Positions 32,827 to 43,800 of a DNA stretch of 64,000 nt are shown in pieces. The stretch comes from Bugula neritina. Its lineage: Eukaryota > Bryozoa > Gymnolaemata > Cheilostomatida > Bugulidae. The first letter of the stretch is position 1. The number at the start of each line of letters is the position of its first letter. The position numbers were made by a program, and so were the translations under genes. The DNA is taken from positions 15,805,498-15,869,497 of the forward strand of contig OZ037767.1 of the NCBI GenBank assembly GCA_964035545.1, in the 5' to 3' direction. The notes under the pieces were generated by a model. That model made no database searches. It saw only the letters and a program-made list of their open reading frames with translations, and was not told where the DNA came from.

Positions 32827-34745
32827 TTAAATTATACAACTAAATTAGTCAATGTTTTGTAAAAAAAAGTTTGAACTAACGGACGCAAGTATTTAAAAAA
32901 AAATATAATTTAGAATTAAAAGTTTTGAATAGATAAAATTAAAGCAAAATATAAAAACATAAAATATTCACATTGTAAGTTAAAACATAATTTTTTAGTT
33001 TAGATATAAAAAGCAGATATAATAAACTACATTGCAATAATTGACAGTTTGAATTTTTTTAAGCTAATGAACATGTTTTTCATATTTCAAATCTTACGAA
33101 GCCAACTGAAGCAAAGCATATCTTACCAAGCCTTAGCTGGCAATATTTCATTATTACTATGTCTAGCCAATTCAACTTTTAATCATGCAGTTAATTGGCT
33201 TTGAGTTTGTAATAACTTTTATTTCTAGATTAGAGATTTATTTTGGAATGCAAAATACTTTAATTAGTTTGCACATATGTAAGATACACAACTTGGTTTG
33301 CCTGTGAAATTGTAACACTACTCCAACCTTATCCTAAAAGGCCTAGACTATATATTTATTCTATGAATTTATTTTCAAATATAAGGATACAACTTGTTTG
33401 GAAAAATAGATCATAATATTGTTAATGAATCGCAAAGTAAACGGGGAAATCTAATTGATTACAAAATGCAAACATCCCACATCCTATATATATACTGCAC
33501 ACTTAAAGCCGCACAATTATGAATTGTATAAGTAGTTTTAATTTTACTTTAGGTAATATTTTAAACAATTTTTTGTAGCAAAATAATTTCTTATAGACAT
33601 TTTCTTAAATTAATTTTCGTCGACATGTGTTATAATGAATGATATATTTTGATGTTTTTAATCATATGTTACTTTAGGTAACATTTTAACAACTCATATA
33701 CTAGTATTTGTTTATAGATCTGTCTATAATTTAGAATGAATCGGTATAAATTGTGCTACATTGTATGGGTATGCTGCTTTAAGATGGCAATCTTATATTT
33801 TTGCTATAGTTGGTGCTAATTATAAGCATAACATATTATTATGATTATCGATATATTTATTATTATAATGGTGTTGTAACATTGACATATATAAAATAAT
33901 ATAAATATTGACTATTTACATCATTTTAGATTAATGTTGAAACAAAGATTATACGTAAAGATATTACTTTTATAGTTGTTTTTCATTAATTGGTGTATCT
34001 ATTATGACAACATGCATTGAAATTATTCGCCCACTCTCAGTTACACAACAACTCTATCATAACATCAAGAGAATCACAATGAAACAAGATACCAACATTT
34101 TATCATCTATTAACATGAAATATTTGACAAAGTTAAACATTATCAGACATATTCAAATGTTTACTGTCACCATTAGCATGAATATAGATTTTTCATACTT
34201 TTTATGACACTAATAGCATGAATTATCTTTGTATTCTGTTTATTTATTATAAATAATACATTAACTTTACCAGTTTTCTATATTCGACGATCTTGCTCTT
34301 ATAACACACTTTATGTTACTTGATAATTGCAAAGTAAATATTATAAGGGTATCTCTTAAGTTGCCGGCACTTTAAACTGTAAGAACAAAATTTTCAACAT
34401 GAGAATAATGAGGAAAAATCTATAAATGAAATTTTTTGTTATATATGACGGCATTGTTATAGGCTCTTTCAATAAGTTCACTTCGTAGATGCTACAACAG
34501 TAAGTTACTAACAAACTTTATTAATTTTATAGTGAAATATCATTTTCTTAAATTACATAATTCGAACAGTTTTAGTTTCTATGTGGTATATAGCTGATTA
34601 AAGCACTACATAGAGCTGAGAAGCTCTGAACTTTAGTGAAATTAGTATTTCATTGTCAGAAGTGGCTGGTGCGTGTATATGACTGTACTGTACTGTACTG
34701 ACTGTACTGTATTCCGTGTGTGCATATAACTCTTGAAAAGACTCT

Positions 34746-34798
<53 letters not shown>

Positions 34799-34841
34799 TA
34801 TATATTGAAGTAAACAAAGAACTTGTTATATCAGAGTAGAG
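32827..34841. other. Intergenic region between divergent WSC genes A and B
   Basis: 2.0 kb, AT-rich. It holds a (TGTAC)n-like microsatellite near 34683-34712 and a (TA)n run at 34750-34794, about 50 bp upstream of the gene B start. No coding sequence is supported. Confidence 0.6.
34750..34794. repeat. (TA)n microsatellite
   Basis: Uninterrupted TA dinucleotides, about 45 bp, upstream of gene B. Confidence 0.95.
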
Positions 34842-37800
34842 ATGAAGAATATTCTAGAAATATACGCTCTGATTCTGCTGATACAAGTGACTACTTCAGA
34901 ATACATGGGATGTTATAAAGATAAAGGAGAGAGAGCATTGCCTTTAGTCACTAAAGTTACTAATATGACAGTAGACTTCTGTATAGGCTACTGCATCTAT
35001 AGAGGTAAAGAGAATACGACGTAAATCTGTTTTTCTATTTAATATATTTTACCGTTATTATATAAACCGTAAAATGGGGTAACTTTAGCCACTTGAGGTA
35101 ACTTTGGCCACTTTGGAAAAAATGTTTAAAATGTAGCTGGTGCTATATCTATGAAGTCTAAAGATGTTTTAATTGTATATATGCACTGACTGTAGGTTGG
35201 TGCATCCTATTCCTGAAAAATAATTGATATACTTATTTGCTGCTTCTTGCTGTCAGCCATTTTCAATTTCCTGTTTGACAACAAGATTTTCAGCGCTGTC
35301 CAACTTTAATCTATTTGAAGGCATTAGAAAAGCTGGACTTATTTTCTTTTTTGTATTAAAGAACTTTGGTAAGTATTTAACCAGGATATTTGTAATTTAG
35401 GTAAATAAATTGAAATCTAAAATTAAAATATGTGTCTTGAATTCACTGTGTACAATTTTTGACAAATTTGGGGTAACTTTGGCCATGACTAAATGGTACT
35501 CCAAAGTAGGTTTCTGGCAGCGCTGCGAACTTTCTGTTACTTCAGACACATAGTACATTCCTTTCTATAGGCACAATCATTTGATTCACCTATACCCAAT
35601 GCTTTAGTTATATATTTAAAACAAATTAGAGTCCGAAATATGAAATAATTACATGGGGAATTATGCATTTTTGTTCCCAGACAGCAATTTTGTGTTTAAT
35701 GTTTTTTTTTTATATAAGAATTTGACCATGCATTGTAAAATGTATTTTTCAAGACAATTATACTCAGAAAATATTAAAGAAAAGTAACATCTCCAAGATA
35801 TGGTATATCTGAGGAGATCATTGGTTTTGCTTTATTCACAAGAATTGGCAGCTGGAAAGTCTTGACAAGAAGTGGCTAGAAATATGATATTACCAAAGGA
35901 ACACTACAAAACAGAGCCGCATGAAGACACAAGCTGAAGCCTCGAAGCCAAACTGTGTTATCACAAGTAGAGGAGGTAGCCATTGTTGACCATACCTACT
36001 ACAAAGCTGGCTCAATGGGGCTTTCCATTAGATAAAACAGACTTTCGTATAGTCAAGACCTATTTTGACAAATGTGAAAGAAGAGTGCAACATTTCAAAA
36101 GCAACTACCCTCAAGATCACTGGAGTCTCAGTTTTATGTCAAGACATAAAGATAGCTTGTCTCACAGGTTGTGCCAAAACATAGCACCGGAATGGGCAAC
36201 AGTTAATTCTAAAGACATTACGCATTATCTAAAAAATCTACAGTTAACTGTCACAGCCTATAGTTTGAAAGGGCATACTTGAATTTAAGATTAAATTCAA
36301 TGGAATTTGAACTTGTACAGTGATTTATTCAATGTTGCCAGCAAAATACATGATTTTTTATACATATACAAAAGTTTTTACACTTAATAACAATGTACCT
36401 CGAATAGCCGTGGTTTCAATGCAATAATTACACTATTATAGCTTGCATTTTGTCTAAAATAATTTTTTTTTGTAGCAATGAAGTTGAATAATGTTGTTCT
36501 TTAATTTCTAACTGGCTAAAAAAGCTCCAAGTGCTGCCAGCTTTAGCTACATGTAGAATAACGACACCGGCCAAAGTTACCCCGAAAATAGGGTAACTTT
36601 GGCCACCTACTTTTTTTAATACCACAGGAGATCTAGCAGTCCCAAACTGCAAATGGTTCTTTCATTTAGTGCATATGTTGATAAGCTTCATTTAGCATCC
36701 AAAAAATTTAAAGAATATTGTAATCCTTTCATATGACACCCAAAATATGTCTCAAAACGGCCAATGTTACCCCATTTTACGGAACTTTATTACATATGTA
36801 ATGTATTAAAATTGTGATTCTTTTACACCAATTATATGACTAATATTATCTTTTTCTCAAATATAATAAGCATATAATAATATTATATTATATTCTTAAA
36901 CAGCAATTATATTTTTATTATGTTGATCTCATCCAGCTCTATAATACTTATGGCATCTTGATATTTAATTATTTTTGTACAGCAACTATATAAACATTAT
37001 ATATTTCTTGTATATAGTAGTTATAAAAATGTTACATTATTATTGTTTGTTTTTGTTTGTTTGTTTGTTTTCTTTATTTCAATCAAAAAAAAACAAAAGG
37101 ACAAAAAAAATACAAATATACAACAGTAACACAAAAGGAGCTAAATTCAATTTATATATAATATCAATTGAAGTCAAGATGGGGGCCCATGTGCTCAGTA
37201 GCATAGCTATTCAAGGAGCGGGGCCCAAGTGGCAGTTGAAAAAATAGTGGGAACTATTTATTCAGATTAAGTTAAAGATTTTAGTAGGTGCTTTTTCAAC
37301 AATATTTTAAATGTGGCAAAGCTTTGATGATGTCTTAAAGTCAGAGGTAGCTTATTCCAATTGCTAGACATCTGGTAGGACACTTGACGATGTATATTAG
37401 ATATCTAAACATTATATCATTATTCTATTGTAATTATATAAATGCTATCTGCTTATTTTAGGCCAGATGTATGCTGGTTTGCAGGATGGCAGAGAATGCT
37501 TCTGTGGTACAACCTTTGACCTCTATGGAGCTCTAGACGAATCAAGTTGTAGCAGTAGTTGCACGGGAAATGCGAGTCAGATATGTGGGGGAAGTTGGGC
37601 AAACAGTGTATACAGAGCACTGTCAGGTAAGATGAGAAAAATGAGATGAGATGAGATAAAATGAGAAAAGTTTTTTAGGTAATACATGAAATTGGAGTTT
37701 TTTAATCTTCACAAGACTTATCAAATTTTATTTAACCAAGTATATATTTACTTTTACAGACGATTGTTATTCTAAAAAATTGGCTGATAGGGAAATAGCT

Positions 37801-40800
37801 TTTGAAGGAACATTAAAATAATTAAACTCATAAAAACACGATACATTATTTCTAACAAGTTACACATCTAATCTATTTCACACTCTAGCTTCGACTGAGT
37901 TAGCAGCGGGAAACTACAATTGCTGCTAACTATCAACTACGCTAATTGGTTAGCCATTGTTCCGGGTCAATTACGCGACCCTACATGTTGTGCTGCTGGT
38001 AGTTCCACGAACCACCACACCGCCCCCACCAGCAGAAAGCCATCTTTCTGATATATATAAAAAAAACATTCAATAGTAATTGCATACATCAGTGGACAAA
38101 TAATACATAATATACAGGAAGAGACATAATAATAGACAGAGTCATTATAACGATCCGTTGCATACAATTGGCCAGCTGTAGATAGACGAGGAATACTAGC
38201 TAGCTGTGGTGTTAGACAGGGGATAACCTGTTAAGCAGTCAAACATTTACATGACATCTGGGCTTCTCCCGAGAGGCAGAGTTGGAGTACTCCGAGTAGT
38301 CTAACTAGAGTCCTTGTTGGGCACGCCGGTGCTTGGCTTGGCATGTACGCAGTTTCCGTTTCATACGGCATACGGATCCCTTGAGCTGGAAGAGTCCTGT
38401 TGTAGTGTTAAGTAGGTCTGGTGCCAGCTGGGTGAACTCTTCTTGTAATCGTAGGAGGCGTTCTTCTACTGTGGCTAGTCGTACTGGGTCGGGGGACGGT
38501 GTCCGTCTGCGGCGTAAGGGTGGACTGGGGGACCTGGTCCGTCTCTTCGCCGGGGTAGGGGAGATCTCTCCTTCTTCTGGATATGTAGTTTCCTCGGGGG
38601 TGTATGTAATTTGAGGGCGGTCAGACACCAACGGGGATTGTTGGCGGGCGTTGTCTAACACACGTTGGAACCCCGAGGATAGAACGGCTAATAGCATGGC
38701 CTTCTTTACCAGAGGTCGTATATATGTGAGGAACTCCGGGTACAGCTTAGCGTCGACCACATAGTTTTCTCCAGGGAAACAGCCCGCCGCTCTGTGTCTG
38801 GTGACGGGGTAGGGATACACATCATTGTACCCGCAGGGGCAGAAGGTCAGTAGGAGATGAGCATTGACGTGTAGTTTAAGGGAGCGGTGGGAGGCGCAAT
38901 CTTCACCACAGATCTGGCATCTCGTCCGTCCTCTGGACCCCCAGGCTGTTTCTATTTCTTCTTCGGTTTGTGGAGACACCCACCGCCAACGGCGGCGTAG
39001 TGGCTCAGGCCGGTCACCACTAGCATAGTCCTCCGGATACGGAGCGGGAAGCGTTCTATCCCGTACCCTGGTTGTAGCGGGTCGAGTGTAATCTGAAAAA
39101 GTTTCAACAGTGTTAGTACAGTACACTGCTGTGTTGTCAGCTTGAACAGCTTGGCAACTCCTAATTCAGTTACCTCGTAGAGATTAATGATAGTGAATAG
39201 TCAGATAGAACCGTATTGCAATGAGATTATAAAAATCTCTAAGTCAAACTGAGTTCTTACTACGGTATTTCACTAACCTATCTCCAGCTCGATTGACTCA
39301 GTGAGTCAGAGCTGAGCGATGCAATCTAGTTTCGTATTAAGATATAGTTAACTCACCCCACGATCTGTTGTCGTAAGACATACTGAATATGTGAAATGGT
39401 TTGAACTACTGCTTAGAAACACGTCTACTCTTGACTGCATCAGCGTATGAAAAGATCGAGCAACGTGGTTGGGGTGCGTGATTAAGACTTTGTGCACCCG
39501 GCGGATGAATTTTGTTTCTATTTCCGCCGATACAAAAGTTGATATTTCCGTGGTGTTGACAACTCCCACATTTGCTCGATTCTTTTCTCGTACGGTTTTC
39601 CCCTAGACTTTCATGTGTGCCGCTTTTAACGCAGTCACATACGAAGTCTTTCAAGTATGCGGGGGGTTGCCTCGTACGCTGTCCCCTTTCTAGGGGGGGT
39701 GACACGCTTGCCGGTTCGTTAGTAGGGGCCTCAAATGGCGTCTCTACTTCACCGTTAGTGGTCACCTCTTCTTGTTCTCCGGATGGAGCCCCTCCCTCCG
39801 TGGGGGTTTGCACTTCCGGAACCGGCTCGGTTTCTGGAAGTGATGGAATTAGACTTGGCGGTGGCGGACACGCTTCTGTTGACAAAAGCTGCCGCTCCTC
39901 TCTCACCAAGTTTTCCTCCCGCGGTATGACCACTTCGTATTCAGGTCCATGCCGCCGTCGCCCGCGCGTCGTTGTCTGCCTCCTGGGCTCTAACAACGGG
40001 GGGGGCTTTTCCCACTCCGCCGGGGCTAGCCCAATACGGTTTCAAGCGAGACTCATTCTGGATAGACACCTGTCCTGAGCGCTCGATCTTGTACGTATGA
40101 TTGGGCATAGCCTCGACGACCACGTAGGGGCCTACGAACTTAGGCTTCAGCTTATCAGCCTGTCCGCGGCGCCTACGGTAATTGACCATCCACACCTTAT
40201 CTCCTCTTTGATAGAGGGGTGGTTCATCGGAATCTTCGTGCCGCACCTTCCACTGCTGTTGACGCAGTATCTCGTGTGCGGCCTTCATCCGTTCCACTAG
40301 TTCACTGGCATACTCGTGGACTGAGTTATCTTGCTCTGGAACGTGATAGGTGAGATGGTCAGGGACACGGGTCTCTCTCCCGAGCATCAAGAGGTTTGGG
40401 GTCTCACCAGTACTGGTGTGTGGGGTGCTACGGTATGCACGCATGACTTGCGGCAACACCGTATCCCATTCCTCTTGACCTCGTCCAAGGAGGAGACTCC
40501 GGAGCGCATCACCTAGCATCCGGTTGTTGCGCTCCACCACCCCGTTACCTTGAGGGTGGTAGGGGGTGGTCCTGCTCTGATTTACTCCCCAGAGGTGGCA
40601 AAGGTCGCTCATCAGTTGAGACTGGAATTGAGCGCCTTGATCAGAGTGTATCTGTTCGGGAAGCCCAAAATAACAGAATACGTGTTGGTCTAGTGCCCTG
40701 GCCACTGTTGGGGCTGATGCATCTGGGATAGCCAGAGCATCCGCCCACCTAGTAAAGTGGTCGGTTAGTACTAGGATCCAATTATTGCCTCTGGGGGTCA

Positions 40801-43800
40801 GGGGCATGGGTCCGACCAGGTCTACAGCGACTACTTGCCAGGGCCTACCAGCATATAGCCTCCGCCGTCCTGCTTCACCAGGGGGGCGGCTATGCTTACT
40901 GGCCTGGCAGATCTCACACTGTTTGACTCTGAGCCGGACGTCACGCTCCATCTGCGGCCAATACCACCGGAGTCGTAATTTGGATATCACTCGCTTGACC
41001 CCTGCGTGGGCCTGCTTGTGAGTATCCCAAATCAACTCACGGCGGATGGCTGTGGGGCAGACTACCCTCTTCCTTTCCGGGTGTCTGCCGCTGGCAGCTA
41101 GAGAGATGGTTAGCAACCCATCCTGCCCGATCCGCAGCGAGTCCCAACGCTGACAGTATAGCCGGAACTCGGCGCATCCCTGTCGTATGCGTTCCTCGCT
41201 GGGTCGTCGCCCTTCCCTTTTGGCCCGGTAGATGTCTGCCACGACTCCAGGCAGCTCTTCTTGGAGCTTCTTCAGCTCTCGAACATTACCGGCCAGTACA
41301 GGGTTGGCGCGGAGGTTTTGTACATCCTCCGGGGACTCATCAACTCTTTGCCTGAGTTGACCTTGATCCCAGTCAAACGGTGCTCCGTGATGAGCCAGCG
41401 TCTCCAACTCGCATCGTGGGGGCCCTCCATCCCTCCTCTCGATGTTGAGACACTGTTTGCAACCTCCGTCAGGTCGGCGACTCAACCCATCCGCATTGCT
41501 GTGTCTCTTGCCCGGTCGGTGTTCGATCCGGTACGAGAATTCAGCTAGGATTTCGAGCCACCGGGCGACCTGACTAGAGGGCTCTGCTCTCCTGCACAAC
41601 CAGATCAGCGAGGCATGATCCGTACGCAGCCGGAACTTCCTGCCATATAGGTATGGTCTGAAGTGCTTCACTGACTTGATTACTGCCAGCAGCTCCTTGC
41701 GGGTAGTGCAGTAATTTCGTTCAGCGGGAGAGAGAGACTTGCTGTAGTAGGCTACTACTACCTCTCGGCCTTCCTGCACTTGCGACAGCACAGCGCCAAC
41801 ATTCTGGTCACTGGCGTCCGTGTCTAGGATGTACTCCAGAGTGGGGTCTGGGTAGGCCAAGATGGGCGCCGTTAGGAGGCAGCCCTTGAGGCGGTCGAAC
41901 GCTTCTTGTTCGACTAGAGTCCACTGCCACGTCACTCCCTTTGCGGTAAGCCGGTTTAACGGCTGGGCTATGCCCGCAAAGTCTGGTATGTATTGCCTGT
42001 AATACCCTACCAGCCCCAAGAAAGCCCGGAGTCCGGTCAAGTATTGAGGGGTGACCCAGTCTTCTACTGCCCGTACCTTTTCGGGATCCGTTGCCACGCC
42101 GTTTCGACCGACAACGTGCCCCAGGTACTTGACCTCCGGCTGCAACAGAGCGCACTTGGAAGGTTTGAGCTTAAGACCGGCACCTCGGAGTCTCTCGAAA
42201 ACCTCCTGCAGACGACTGACATGTGTCTCAAAGTCTGGAGAGATTACGATGACATCATCGAGGTAGACCAGCAGTGTCTTCCAATGGAGTCCGCTAAGGA
42301 CTTGTTCCATCAGCCTCTGGAAGGTGGCTGGGGCGGAGGTTAACCCGAAGGGCAGCACCTTCCACTTCCACAAACCGTCCCGTGTGATAAACGCCGCTTT
42401 CTCTTGGGCGTCGGGACTCAGAGGAACCTGCCAATAGCCGCTTAGCAAGTCTAACGTACTGAAGTACTTGCTGCCGGCTAGGGCGTCCAATGACTCGTCA
42501 ATACGAGGTAGAGGATAGGCGTCCTGTATGGTTACGCTATTGAGTTTGCGGTAGTCCACACAGAACCGCCAACTGCCGTCTTTCTTCCGGACCAGTACGA
42601 CTGGCGAGCTCCACGCACTATGGGCGGGCTCTATCAGTCCCCGGTCCAGAAGATCCCGTACTTGTCGGCTAACCTCCTTCTCTTTCTCCGGCCCCAGCCT
42701 GCGTGTGGGCTGCCGGACAGGGACTGTCCCTGCAGTCAGCGGTATTTCGTGTCTGACAATTCCAGTCAGTCCCACGTCATGCTCTCCGCTGCTGAACACA
42801 TCACCGTAGTCGCGTAGTAACTTGGCCATAGCCCTGCGCTCTCTGTTACTCGCGCAGCCGTTACTGGCCGTCTCGTATAACTCCCGGAGATGTGTTGGGA
42901 CTGCCCCTCGTCCCTGAATAGGGTGTCGAGGGAGTGCCTCTGTCGCATCACCCAGCGACGGGCCTACGTCTCCCTCTTGCACAGAGTGAAAACGGCCCAG
43001 CATCGACCCAGCCGGGAGCTTGATAGGCTCGGTAAAGGGGTTGACGCACTGCACTAAGATTTCCCCTTGCTCAGTCAGCTGGTTCAGACTGCTGGCAAGT
43101 TGGATCTTTTCGTGCGCGCCTTCAACCACCCCGAGTCCAGAGATCCGGCTACTATTCACCCTGCAGTGAATGGTAGCCCGGGAGCGGCCTGGTATGGTAC
43201 GGTTGCGTACCACTTGCACACCTCCTACTAAAGGGCAGCCGAACTTGTCGACGCAGGCGAGTTCCCGCCCGGACATCATCATTGCAGATCTGCTAAAATC
43301 TATGTGACATCCGTGCCGTTTAAGGAACGGCATCCCGAGGATAGCATCCTCCTTGAGCTGACTGACGATGAACGTCTCTTGGATCGTTTGATCGCGGACT
43401 CGTCCCGTCAGCTCAATTATACCATAGAAGGGAAGGCACGACCCGTCAGCTAGGGTGCCGTATTCCCCTTCGTATGCTTCCATCTCGCCCCTGACCCTAG
43501 CGCTGAGGGTGTCGAAGAGTTGGCGGCTTAAGAGGTTTGTGGTACAGCCCGAATCAATGAGAAAAGTAACAGCTTTGCCTTCCAGTTTACCGGGCAAGAA
43601 ATAGCTGTTCCCATGGGGCTGCACCTGAACTCTCCCTTCAGGCCTTACTCTCGCAGGGAGTACCTCCCTCGCTTTGGGTCGCGAAGGAGGTCTCTTGGGG
43701 CGGTGATGGGTAGGCCTCGGGGGTGCCGAGGCTAGATCCTCAGCTACCTTTGTGTGCTCCCATCCAGATTCTTGGACTTGCAGCCCTGTGAATCTGTTGT

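Noticed and set aside
37760-37819. Additional gene B exon (DDCYSKKLADREIAF...)
   Set aside because: It has a good acceptor and phase but no donor before its stop. The 523-aa model joins perfectly without it, so it is kept only as a possible relic.
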